A stretch of DNA of 10,168 bases from Planctomycetota bacterium (GCA_026692885.1 JAPLNJ010001156.1:1-10168); one strand, 5' to 3'; shown: positions 1 through 8,500, counted from the first letter of the stretch. The notes: generated by a model from the sequence alone, not told the origin. Translations and numbers: made by a program.

Positions 1-1
1 C

Positions 2-409
2 TGGACGGTGGGCGGAGGTGGGGTGGCTCATTCCGGCAGCATATGGCAGAACGCTCCCAGCGGAGGCCACACCATTCAGCTCGCTGGCGGCTCGCTGGGC
101 AGCATTTCGCAGACCTTCGCGACCGAGGTGGGCAAGAGCTACCGGTTGACCTTCTATATGACCGCTCATCCCGATGCGGGTGTCAATACGGTCGCGCCGG
201 TGGAGGTTACCGTGGCGGGAACAACTCAGACGTTGACCGCCGTACACGGGGCGTCAGAAAGCCGCGGCGACATGCAATGGCAGTTGCGGACCCTGGACTT
301 CGTCGCGACGAGTACCTCGACGACGCTTCAATTCCGCGGCCCGTCTATCCCGGGGATGACCGTAGCGATCATTGCCGACGTGGCCGTCGAGCCGCTACCG
401 ACCTACGCA
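2..409 (+). repeat. DUF642 / choice-of-anchor C-like module 1 (5' truncated)
   Basis: First of three tandem modules of about 160 residues. Visible marks are WTV, then IWQNAPSGGHTIQLAGG, SISQTFATEVGKSYRLTF, and the end motif STSTTLQFRG followed by IADVAVEP. The order (GGWTV, a tryptophan-glutamine turn, an IxLDG strand, SQTxxTxxGxxYxLxF, TLxFxS, DNV-like end) is that of the DUF642 / choice-of-anchor C family: beta-sandwich domains of secreted proteins, linked to polysaccharide binding in plant members. The NGEF-type opening is lost beyond the window edge. Confidence 0.75.
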
Positions 410-3400
410 AACCTCGTCGTCAATGGCGAATTCCTCCAGCCGGTATTTCAGGGCAGCTACGCGACCTACCACAACGGTCAGACCATTGGCGGTTGGACGG
501 TCACGCAGGGCAGCGTGGATCTTATCGGATACGCGTGGCAAGGATCTCCCAGCGGCGGGCACGTCATCCAGCTCGACGGCCAGTCTGCCGGGCCCGGCGC
601 GATTTCTCAGACCCTGGCCACTGAGGTTGGCAAGTCTTATCGTTTGACGTTCGCGTTTTCGGCCAATCCCGGAATTGCGGTCGGCGCCTCGCGACAGGTT
701 CAGGTGACCGTGGCTGGAATGTCTCAGACTTTCACTTATGTGAGAATCGCATCGCAAACCGCGTCGAATCTGCTATGGCAGACGCAGACGCTCGAGTTCG
801 TCGCCACCAGTACCTCGACGACGCTGCAATTCCGGAGTCTGTCGCCGAGTGGAAGTATGGGCCCTGCCATCGGCGATGTCGCCGTGAATCCGGTGGCACA
901 GACCTCCTTCACGGACCGAATTACGAACGGGCAATTCCAGGAACCGGCACTTTCTGGCAGTTACGCGACCTACAACGCCGGTCAGACCATGGGAAGTTGG
1001 ACGGTCACCCAAGGCAGTGTGGATCAAGTGAGCGGGGCTATCTGGCAGGCATCGCCCAGTGGAGGCAATACCGTCGACCTTGATGGTAACTCTCCCGGCG
1101 CGATTGCGCAGACCATTGCGACAGAAGTTGGCAAGCCTTACCGGATGAGTTTTGCGTTGTCCCCATATTACGGGTTGGCGGTCGGCTCATCGCAACAGGT
1201 TGAGGTCAGTGCCGCGGGAACGTCCCGGACATACACTTGTGTGCATAGCGCTTCGCAGTCCGCGACCAACATGGAATGGAAGATTCAAACATTCGATTTC
1301 ATCGCCACCAGCAGCTCGACGACGTTGCAGTTCCGGAGTTTGTCTTCGAGTGGAAACGCCGGACCTGTCGTGGCCGACGTCGTGGTGAATCCTCTCGATT
1401 GGACCTTCCGGGGTGCGCCCGATGAGGTGGGCTATCCGCTTTCGAATAGCGAGAAGGTTCTCTACAACTTTACCGACACGCCGCTCCCGAATCAGGCGGG
1501 CGGCGACTTCAATGTCTATGAGCAGTCCGGCGGCGACGGTCCCGAGTTCGACCAGATCACGGTGTCGGTCAGCGCGGACGGGGTCACGTTCTATGACATC
1601 ACCGCCACGGCTGCGGACCCGCTGTCGGTGCCTGGCGATGAGAGCCACGACGCTGCCTATGCCCATTCGTATGACATTTCCGGCACGGGTCTGACGGCGG
1701 TGAAATATCTCCACATCGCCGGCGCGGGGACCGGTGGTTTTGAGCTCGACGCCGTAGGCACGCTGCTGGCAAATCCGTTCGACGCCCCGATCATCGACTG
1801 GGCCGGCGACGCGCCGGCCGCCGGTGCGACGTTTAACCAGTTGAGCCAGGCCCAGCGCGAGCACGTGGTGGCCGTGTTGGGCTACGAACCGCTGTACGAC
1901 TTCAGCTATGCCAACGCCCAAGAGCACCGCACACAAGACGGCTCGGCCTCAACCGTCCCCTGGACGCCGTCCTGGAGCGGCGGGACCACGCACATCGTGC
2001 AGCTCAACGTGCCCGGCCTGGAGAATAGGTACATCCGGTGTCCGATCGACGCGGAACTCGACTTGGCCCATGCGGTATCCCAAGGCGCGCCGACCACGTC
2101 CAGCGAGACCGTCGGCTCGTACGTGGAGACCGCCGTTGCCAACTACACGCAGGATGGGTCGGCGTACACCGGCGCCGACGATCTGGATCAGAGTCCCCTG
2201 CGGTACGCCGTCTCCTACGCGAACGGCGGCCGCCGGACGTATACACTCAACGACGGTTCCGGCGGAACGGTGGCGGTAGCGCCGGCTTGGGCCAGCAGCG
2301 TCGATACGGAGACCGGCGTGGACGTGAACTCGACCTATGTCCTGGCGCCGCTCGGCTACTTGACGGACAGCACGTCGGTGGCCGACAGCCAGTTGACAAG
2401 CGTCAGGCCGGACATCCTGGTGCTGGACCCAGCGTTCCATCCCATGCTGAACGACGTACCACAGCCGGAAACTGTCTTTGAGTACGTGCCGGTAATCACC
2501 GGAGGGTATAGCGCGCGTGCCGTCGCCGCATCGTATGGTGGCTATCTGGCGACGATTACTTCTGCTCGTGAACAGTACTGGGCACAGACGGTTGCCGCGG
2601 GCCGAGCCGCTTGGCTCGGCGCCGAGGTGGCGGGCCATTGGCTGAGTTTCAATTTCTATTGGCTCACTGGGGAACCGTGGGCTTATGCGAATTGGGAGGC
2701 CGGTTACCCGACCGGTGCCCTCGTCGGCGGCGCATATGGTCGGGACCTCCTGCTCATGGATACTAACGGCGGTTGGCAAAACGCCTACGGGAACCAAAAT
2801 GCGTACGGCGCCAACGCCGGTATCCTCGTCGAACGCTCCGCGTTTGAGACCCTAAACGACTCTCAAGTGGACTGGACGTCGCAGACGCATGCCATCCAAG
2901 ACACGCGGTTGACGCTGACCTACCAGTGGGTCGGCAATTCTCACGATCTGTACGGCGAAGTGCCGGTGATGGAATTGGCCGACGTCAAGGCGCCGGTGAC
3001 GCAAATGGTCGAGACGACCGGCTGGGTTGCCCAGCCGATCACCGCACAGCAGACGGTGCTCAAGCCGCGACGGATCATCACGGTCGGGCCGGACGTCGAG
3101 TCTGCGGCGTTCAGCGGCGATTCGCTCAAGGCCGGCACCGAACTGGTCATCGATGCTCGCCGCGACGTGTCGCTGTCCGGCCTGGTGACGGCCAAGAACG
3201 CCGCCGGCACCGCCGGCGCCGTGACGATCACCGCCGGCCGCGACTTCCTGATGAGCGGGGCGAAACCGACCGGCGCCGATGGCAATTCGCTGGCCGCGGT
3301 CGCCGGCCTGACCGCCGTCTCGAACATTTCGATCACCACCGGCGGCAGTTTCACGCTCGCCGAATCCATCGCTATCACCGCCGACGACGGCAACGTGGCC

Positions 3401-5356
3401 GGCTCGACCAGCAACACGATCGTGGTCAACGCGACGGAGAACGCGATCATCCGCGGCACGCTGACGACCACCAATACCACGCTCGGCGAGATCACGGTCA
3501 ACGCGGGGGACGAGATCGAACTGAAGGGCGAGATCGTCTCGGGCCATCTCGTCAACGTGGCGGCCGGCACCGACGGCGTGGGCGGAATCACCAGCGACAT
3601 CTGGGGCCACATCAAGACGCTGGGCAGCGAAGTCCACCTGAGCGCCGGAGCCGACGGCGGCGATATTGCCTTGATCGAGCTGTTCATCGAGACGGCCGGG
3701 CCGTTGACCCTGTCCGCGCCGTCCGGCTCGGTCTCGAATCCGGGCGGCCTGCTGTCCGCCGGCCAGCTCGCGGCCTCCGCAAAGTACGGCATCTCCTTAC
3801 TGATCGACGCCGAGTTGGCCGACGCGGAAGTCACCGGCGCGGGCGGCATCTCGCTCTTCGGCTTCGGCAACCTCCGGCTCGGCACGGTGGTCACGGCGGA
3901 CGGCCCGATCGACGTCCAGGGCACCGGCGACATCGAGGTCGACACCGTCACGGCCGGCGGCGACAGCGGCAGCGTCTCGATCGTGCCCGTGGGCAATGGG
4001 ACCACGACCGTCACGGGCAGCATCAGCTCGGACCTGCCGGTCTTCATGTTCGTCAAAGGCGGCCGCTCGATCGACACCGATGCCAACGAACTGCACCTGA
4101 CCGTGACCACGCCCGGCGACGTGACGGTGAACCACACCGGCACAGGCACGCTGACCATCTACGCCACCGTGCTCGACGGAACGTTGACCGTCCACACCGC
4201 GGGCGACTTGATCGTGCCCGAAGTGGTGCTGCAGTCGAACGCCGCGGACAATGGGCTGACGCTGGAGGCGGGCGGCGACGTGGTGATCGGCCTGTTGCAG
4301 GCCGGCGACTACTTTGCCACGGAGGCCGAGGCCACCGCGGCGCGCACCGCCCGCGGCCTGGCGGCCGACGCGTTGTTCACGTCCTTGACCTCCGTGTCGA
4401 TCCGGGCCGGCGGAGAAATTCGCGAGCAGACGCCGGGCGATGCGGTTCCCGACATCATCGCGGGCACGCTGACCTTGCAGGCCGGAACAGGCGTCCGCGA
4501 TCTAGAGTTGGCTGTCAATGGGTTGACCGCGACCACCACGGGCGGCTCGATCGCGCTGGCCGACGCGGAAGGAGCGGGCGAAATGAGTCGCGGCCTGGAC
4601 CTCGTGCAGGCCGCTGCCCCGGCGGGCGGAGTCGCTATCGACGCCGCGGGCTCGCTGCTGGTCGAGACCGTGACCGCCGACGGCGCGGGCCAGACCGTCA
4701 GCCTGACGGCGGAGACCGGTTCGATCGCCATGAAATCGCACGGCGCCGTGGCGCCGGCCATTTCGTCGGCGGGCGACGTGCAGATCAGCGCCGGACGAGC
4801 GGTGCTGCTGGACAACTCGCTCACGGCGGCCGGCGCTGTGACGATCACCGCGGGAGACGCCGCGCTGGCCACGGCCTCGGGCTTCGTCTTGACGGCGGGC
4901 GGATTGTTATCCGTGGACGCACAGGCGGAAGTCGAACTGCACGGGACCGTGCAAGCCGGCGGGTCCGTGACGGTCGTCTCGCACGGCGGCCACGTGGCCT
5001 TGCCGGCCAACGTGCAGGCGGCAGCCGGCAAGACGCTCGCCAGCCTCACCCTGGACGCACACGACCACTTGATCCTGGCCGGCGGCGCCGTTCCCGACAA
5101 CAACGACGCTGCAAGCCGACCGGATGACTCTGACATCGACGAGTTACATGACGGACACGGGCGCAACGGCCGGGGGCAGCCTGGCGCTGATCGGTGCGCC
5201 GAGTGGGGCCAGCGCGGCCGCGCCCCAACAGCTTTCGTTGTCGGCCGTGAACTACCTGTACCTGCACCAAGGCGTCACGGCGGCCAACACGCTCCACTTG
5301 GCTGGCGGCACCGTGCTGGTCAGCGGTCGCGGAATTCTGGAGGTGAACCAGGGTGA
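2..5356 (+). CDS. Giant secreted adhesin-like protein, N-terminal part (5' end outside window, frameshifted near 5093)
   Basis: Codons are read from base 2. The GTG at 8-10 is not taken as the start, because the residues just before it (WTV) match the same place in the next two repeats (GGWTVTQGSVD, GSWTVTQGSVD), so the gene begins upstream of the window. In order the product carries three DUF642-like modules, a beta-sandwich-like domain, an unrecognised region, a C-type lectin-like domain and a long beta-helix. Only two cysteines occur in the meaningful part. Sense is lost after about 5092: the last ~88 codons to the TGA at 5354-5356 are rich in Arg, Gly and Pro, typical of an out-of-frame read, while phase 3 takes up the beta-helix pattern. 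The true product therefore almost certainly continues in the next entry. A secreted surface role is inferred; no signal peptide is in view. No single gene name is recognised. Confidence 0.9.
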   Translation, partial: WTVGGGGVAHSGSIWQNAPSGGHTIQLAGGSLGSISQTFATEVGKSYRLTFYMTAHPDAGVNTVAPVEVTVAGTTQTLTAVHGASESRGDMQWQLRTLDFVATSTSTTLQFRGPSIPGMTVAIIADVAVEPLPTYANLVVNGEFLQPVFQGSYATYHNGQTIGGWTVTQGSVDLIGYAWQGSPSGGHVIQLDGQSAGPGAISQTLATEVGKSYRLTFAFSANPGIAVGASRQVQVTVAGMSQTFTYVRIASQTASNLLWQTQTLEFVATSTSTTLQFRSLSPSGSMGPAIGDVAVNPVAQTSFTDRITNGQFQEPALSGSYATYNAGQTMGSWTVTQGSVDQVSGAIWQASPSGGNTVDLDGNSPGAIAQTIATEVGKPYRMSFALSPYYGLAVGSSQQVEVSAAGTSRTYTCVHSASQSATNMEWKIQTFDFIATSSSTTLQFRSLSSSGNAGPVVADVVVNPLDWTFRGAPDEVGYPLSNSEKVLYNFTDTPLPNQAGGDFNVYEQSGGDGPEFDQITVSVSADGVTFYDITATAADPLSVPGDESHDAAYAHSYDISGTGLTAVKYLHIAGAGTGGFELDAVGTLLANPFDAPIIDWAGDAPAAGATFNQLSQAQREHVVAVLGYEPLYDFSYANAQEHRTQDGSASTVPWTPSWSGGTTHIVQLNVPGLENRYIRCPIDAELDLAHAVSQGAPTTSSETVGSYVETAVANYTQDGSAYTGADDLDQSPLRYAVSYANGGRRTYTLNDGSGGTVAVAPAWASSVDTETGVDVNSTYVLAPLGYLTDSTSVADSQLTSVRPDILVLDPAFHPMLNDVPQPETVFEYVPVITGGYSARAVAASYGGYLATITSAREQYWAQTVAAGRAAWLGAEVAGHWLSFNFYWLTGEPWAYANWEAGYPTGALVGGAYGRDLLLMDTNGGWQNAYGNQNAYGANAGILVERSAFETLNDSQVDWTSQTHAIQDTRLTLTYQWVGNSHDLYGEVPVMELADVKAPVTQMVETTGWVAQPITAQQTVLKPRRIITVGPDVESAAFSGDSLKAGTELVIDARRDVSLSGLVTAKNAAGTAGAVTITAGRDFLMSGAKPTGADGNSLAAVAGLTAVSNISITTGGSFTLAESIAITADDGNVAGSTSNTIVVNATENAIIRGTLTTTNTTLGEITVNAGDEIELKGEIVSGHLVNVAAGTDGVGGITSDIWGHIKTLGSEVHLSAGADGGDIALIELFIETAGPLTLSAPSGSVSNPGGLLSAGQLAASAKYGISLLIDAELADAEVTGAGGISLFGFGNLRLGTVVTADGPIDVQGTGDIEVDTVTAGGDSGSVSIVPVGNGTTTVTGSISSDLPVFMFVKGGRSIDTDANELHLTVTTPGDVTVNHTGTGTLTIYATVLDGTLTVHTAGDLIVPEVVLQSNAADNGLTLEAGGDVVIGLLQAGDYFATEAEATAARTARGLAADALFTSLTSVSIRAGGEIREQTPGDAVPDIIAGTLTLQAGTGVRDLELAVNGLTATTTGGSIALADAEGAGEMSRGLDLVQAAAPAGGVAIDAAGSLLVETVTADGAGQTVSLTAETGSIAMKSHGAVAPAISSAGDVQISAGRAVLLDNSLTAAGAVTITAGDAALATASGFVLTAGGLLSVDAQAEVELHGTVQAGGSVTVVSHGGHVALPANVQAAAGKTLASLTLDAHDHLILAGGAVPDNNDAASRPDDSDIDELHDGHGRNGRGQPGADRCAEWGQRGRAPTAFVVGRELPVPAPRRHGGQHAPLGWRHRAGQRSRNSGGEPG
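410..895 (+). repeat. DUF642 / choice-of-anchor C-like module 2 (complete)
   Basis: Complete module of 162 residues. It opens with NLVVNGEFLQP, has GSYATYHNGQTIGGWTVTQG, then SVDLIGYAWQGSPSGGHVIQ, LDG, AISQTLATEVGKSYRLTFAF, a QVQVTVAGMSQTF strand, and STSTTLQFRSLSPSG before the closing IGDVAVNP. The NGEF opening and the GGWTV plus GSVD pair are the clearest family marks. A glycan-binding role is inferred from the family, not shown here. Confidence 0.8.
896..1402 (+). repeat. DUF642 / choice-of-anchor C-like module 3
   Basis: It opens ITNGQFQEPALSGSYATY and repeats module 2 nearly step for step: AGQTMGSWTVTQGSVD, AIWQASPSGGNTVDLDGN, AIAQTIATEVGKPYRMSFAL, SSSTTLQFRSLSSSG, and a closing VADVVVNP. 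Resemblance to module 2 extends to the DNA (compare bases 464-508 with 962-1010), which points to fairly recent tandem duplication. It has one cysteine (in YTCVHS), where module 2 has none. Confidence 0.78.
1403..1771 (+). other. Beta-sandwich-like domain, about 123 residues
   Basis: This segment follows the third DUF642-like module. Marks are a strand with KVLYNFTDT, then GGDFNVYEQSGG, then EFDQITVSVSADGVTFYDI, and near the end SYDISGTGLTAVKYLHIAG with FELDAVGTLL. The pattern (acidic GxDFxVxE, VSVSxDGxxF, a KYLxI strand, xDxDAV at the end) is common in secreted beta-sandwich domains of planctomycete and PEP-CTERM-type proteins, which resemble discoidin-like folds. Assignment is by pattern memory only; the ligand is unknown. 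Confidence 0.5.
1772..2476 (+). other. Unrecognised region with an internal duplication, about 235 residues
   Basis: I do not recognise a family. It opens with a short helix-like stretch (FNQLSQAQREHVVAVLGYEP), unusual in this beta-rich protein. Two related units follow: QDGSA at 1934-1948 leading to WTPSW and then YIRCPI at 2030-2047, and NDGSGG at 2249-2266 leading to APAW and then YVLAPL at 2336-2353. A further QDGSA lies at 2150-2164. Aromatic residues are frequent. The duplication suggests two stacked beta subdomains. One cysteine is present, at 2039-2041. Confidence 0.45.
2477..2836 (+). other. C-type lectin-like domain (cysteine-free)
   Basis: About 120 residues with the order of conserved features of the C-type lectin fold: an aromatic start (FEYVPV), an alanine-rich helix leading to ASYGGYLATITSAREQ, then AAWLGAEV, FYWLTGEPWAYANWEAGYP, LLLMDTNGGWQN, and the last strand AGILVER. 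WLTGEPW...YANWxxGxP and GGWQN are the family signature. None of the usual cysteines is present, as in many bacterial members. The calcium/sugar motif EPN reads EPW here and the WND site reads WQN, so classic calcium-dependent sugar binding may be lost or changed. Confidence 0.85.
2837..3085 (+). other. Linker between lectin-like domain and beta-helix
   Basis: About 83 residues without a recognised family. They include a strand-like stretch (TRLTLTYQWVGN) and a polar, Gln- and Thr-rich part (TAQQTVLKPRRIITVGPD) leading into the repeat stalk. Confidence 0.4.
3086..5092 (+). repeat. Long haemagglutinin-like beta-helix stalk, first part
   Basis: About 669 residues of short irregular repeats alternating hydrophobic strands with Gly, Asp, Asn and Thr turns. 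Typical rungs are ELVIDARRDVSLSGLV, AVTITAGRDFLMSG, SITTGGSFTLAESI, EITVNAGDEIELKGEI, GLTLEAGGDVVIG, AVTITAGDAAL and SVTVVSHGGHVAL. The recurring (S/T)(V/I)T(I/V)xAGxD(V/I)xLxG pattern is that of filamentous-haemagglutinin-like beta-helices in giant adhesins. No cysteine occurs. One alanine-rich helix-like insert breaks the pattern (4307-4393). The frame is lost at the end of this stretch. Confidence 0.75.
5073..5110 (+). other. Frameshift site (+1) inside the giant gene
   Basis: Coding sense passes from phase 2 to phase 3 here. The left limit is the phase 3 stop TGA at 5070-5072; the right limit is where phase 2 loses its beta-helix pattern. Removing one C from the CCC at 5093-5095 gives a smooth join, ending GGAVP and going on TTTTLQADRMTLTS. 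A sequencing or assembly indel, a real mutation and a programmed +1 slip on CCC-G all fit. The first two are far more common. Confidence 0.85.
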
Positions 5357-5579
5357 GCTGTTCCGAGACGGCGGCACCGACGCGACATCGCTGGCCCTGG
5401 CTCAGAACTCGACCGGGACGCTCACCTCACCGAATATCGAGCTGGCGGGCGGGACGACGCTGGTCCTAGACGAAGGCCTGGACGGCGGCGATCAGATTAC
5501 GAGCGCCGGCCAGATCACCCTGGACGGCCCGGTGACGATCGAAGTGCCCAACGCGGACGACGTCGTGACCATCGGCGGC
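5094..5579 (+). repeat. Beta-helix stalk, continued after the frameshift
   Basis: Phase 3 carries on the same kind of rungs: LQADRMTLTSTSYMTDTG, SLALIGAP, LSLSAVNYLYLHQGVT, TLHLAGGTVLVSGRGILEV, ELAGGTTLVLDEGLDGG, QITLDGPVTIEVPNADDVV. Matching patterns on both sides of the shift are the main evidence for one gene. Confidence 0.7.
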
Positions 5580-8500
5580 GTCCTGAGCGGATCGGGCGGG
5601 CTGACGAAAACCGGCCCCGGCACGCTGGAACTCAGCGGTGCGAATACCTACACCGGCCCGACGGCCGTGCAGGCCGGCACGCTGCTGTTGACCGGCAGCA
5701 CGGCGGCCGGCAGCCCGGTGACCGTGACCAATGCCACGCTGCTCAGCAACAGCACCATCGGCGGCTCGCTGACGATTGGCGACGGCGGGCGGTTGGTGGT
5801 CGGTACGGAAGGCAATCAGGTCGCGACCCTGCATACCGGCTCGCTGACGTTCCTGTCCGGCTCGCGGCTCTTCCTGGACATCGCCGCGACGCAGCGCGAT
5901 CAGTGGTACGTGACGGGCACGATCACGATCGGCTCCGGCGCCGGCGTGACCGTGACTGGACTGAATGGCTATACGCCGCCGACCGGGCAGCGTACGACGT
6001 TGATTTGGAACGACGGCGCCGACGCCGTCACGGGCGGGTTCCGCGACACCACGCTGCAGACGGACGCGGGCGTGCCGTTCCTTGGCGGCCTGTCCTACCA
6101 GGGCGGCGACGGCAACGACGTCAATCTGGAGACGACGTTCGACTACGGCGACGCGCCCACGGCCGACCAATCGGGCTTCGCTCTCAGCTATCCCACGCTG
6201 CAGGCCGATGACGGGGCCTGTCACTTCGTCCAAGGCCCGCGGTTGGGCGACACCGTGACGGTGGACGGCGACGGCCAGCCGACCGCGGCGGCCGACGGCG
6301 ACAGCAGCGATGACGGCGTGCAGTTCCTGTCGCAATTGGTGGCGTCAGCGAGCGCCGCGACCAAGGCGGCCGTGCTGGTCAATCTGCAGAACGCCGTCAC
6401 GGCCAAACTGGACGCCTGGTTCGATTTCAATCGGGACGGCGACTGGGACGACTCGGGCGAACACGCCTTGCAGAGCGTCACGCTGCTGGCCGGCGATAAC
6501 ACGCTGACCTTCGCCGTGACCCAAGGGGCCAGCGCGGGGACCACCTTCGCGAGGTTCCGGGTCACGTCCCAGGGTATCGACTCGCCCCGCGGTGCCGCGC
6601 CGGACGGCGAGGTCGAGGATTACGCGATTACCTTGGTGGGCGAACACCAGGACGTGAACCTGGATCTGCCGGCGCCGCCCGCAGGCCAGACGACCCACAC
6701 GATTTCCATCTCGTACGTCGGCGACCAGGTGATGGTGCAACAAGGCTCGACCACGCTGTTAGAACATCCCAACACGGGCAGCGTGACCACCGTGGTCATC
6801 ACGGAGCCGGTGGCCGTCCAGGAGATCGGGACGCCCCAGAACGACAACTTGCAGTACCTGGGCGACGGCCGCTTCCAGTTGAACAACGGCACGATTTTCG
6901 AATTCACGAACCTAGTCAGCTTCACGTTCGCAGGCGGGGCCGGCAATGACACGCTGACGATAGGTTACGCCACGGACAATGCCATCCTGGGCGGCGGCCT
7001 GTCGTTCGACGGCGGCGACGGTAACGACACCCTGCTGGTCGACTACACGCACGGCGATCCCATCCCCGCGGCGGGGCTGATGTTCCACGGCGGTGACGGC
7101 GGCCACGACACGCTGGGCGTACGCGGTGCCGGCGGCGAGACGGTCGTGTACCAGCCTGACGCCGCAACGAACGGCAACGGCCAGATCACGATCGACGGCG
7201 ATCGGACGATCACGTTCACCGGTTTGGAGCCGGTCGACTTCGACAACGTGGGCACGTTCATCTTGGATCTGCTCCACGGCGATGATTCCGTGATCGTCAC
7301 AAACGGGTCCAACAGCGCCGTGACGGCCGGTGGCGAGCTTGTCGGCAGCGTGCCGGCGATGGTCTTCTCCGGAAGCAGTGGTTTGGTCGGGTTCGAGTCC
7401 GCCCACGTGTTCCGCACGACAAACGTGATTGTCAATACGACGCTGCACGGCGACGGCAACGATACGATCAGGATCGACAGTGCCTATGACGCGCACGGCA
7501 ATACCAACCTGTCGATCATCACGGGCAGCGGCAGCGATTCGGTCACGTTCAGCGGGCCGCTGTCGCTTAGCGGTAACCTGATGTTGAATACCGGCGGGAC
7601 CGTGACCCAGGCGGCCGGCGCCGGGGTGACGGCCAGCGGACTGCAATTGCTCGGGGCCGGCTCCTTCACCTTGACGGACAGCGCGAACGACGTGAATACC
7701 GTCGCGGGCAACGTCACCGGCGTCGTCCGGTTCCGGGACGCCGACGATGTGACCAGCGGGACCGTGGCCGGAGATGTCGACGCCGGCGTGACCATCACGA
7801 CCACCGGCCTCACGAGTAGCGCGGACGTGCGACTGCAGACCGGGACGACGTTGGCAATCTCGGCGGCGGTCGCCACGGGGTCAAGCGACTTCACGGTCCA
7901 GGCCGGCGGGGCCGTGTCCCAGACGGCCGCCATCAGCGGCAGCGGCTTGGAATTGCTGGGCGCCGGTCCGTTTACCTTGGCCAATCCCCTCAACGACTTT
8001 GTGACCCTCGCGGCGCACACCAGCGGGGCCATCCACTACGCAGACGCCAGCGATCTGCTGATCGGCACCGTCACGGGAGACGGCACCGCGGGCATCGCGA
8101 CCGGCGGTGCCGCGGTTACGATCAACGCGCTGACGGGGACGATCACGGTCAGCCCGCCGGTGGAGACGTCGCCCGGCAGCGGTGGGGCGGTGCTGGTGAC
8201 GGGCAGCGTCGTGCTGAACAACACGCTGACGGCCGGCGCCGGTGCCATTACGCTCCACGGCAATACCGCACCCACCAGCGTACTGTCTGTCAACCGGCCG
8301 ATCACGTCGTCCGGCACGGTGACCTTGACAGCGCCGCAGAACGTGAACTTCAGCGCCGCGGGCGACGTGACGGCGGGCGGTACGCTGACCGTCATGGCCG
8401 ACAGCGACGCGACCAACACGGGGGCGGTCAGCATGGCCAACGGAACCGTGCTCGACGCGGGCAGCGCCGCGATCGTCGTCACGGCGGCCCAGGACGTGAC

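Noticed and set aside
8..10. GTG as start codon of the first reading frame
   Set aside because: Coding sense with a repeat match (WTV) is already present before it, and no ribosome binding site can be seen; the gene begins upstream of the window.
2941..4158. Minus-strand open frame of 405 codons
   Set aside because: It is rich in Ser, Pro, Val and Thr, the mirror of the plus-strand Gly-Thr-Asp repeats. It has no recognisable family and overlaps strong plus-strand coding.
5124..5126. ATG as the start of a separate second gene
   Set aside because: No purine-rich ribosome site, no signal peptide, no intergenic gap, and the beta-helix pattern continues across; a frameshift explains it better.
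2926..5127. Long phase-1 plus-strand open frame (733 codons)
   Set aside because: Its translation is extremely rich in Arg, Gly, Asp and His with no domain sense, as expected from an out-of-frame read of GC-rich repeat DNA.
4309..5166. Minus-strand open frame of 285 codons
   Set aside because: Low-complexity Ala-Pro-Ser mirror of the beta-helix; no domain or start signal supports it.
6933..7550. Regularly spaced DNA motifs as a possible CRISPR array
   Set aside because: The units are diverged, in frame and encode GGxGND turns; there are no identical repeats with unique spacers.
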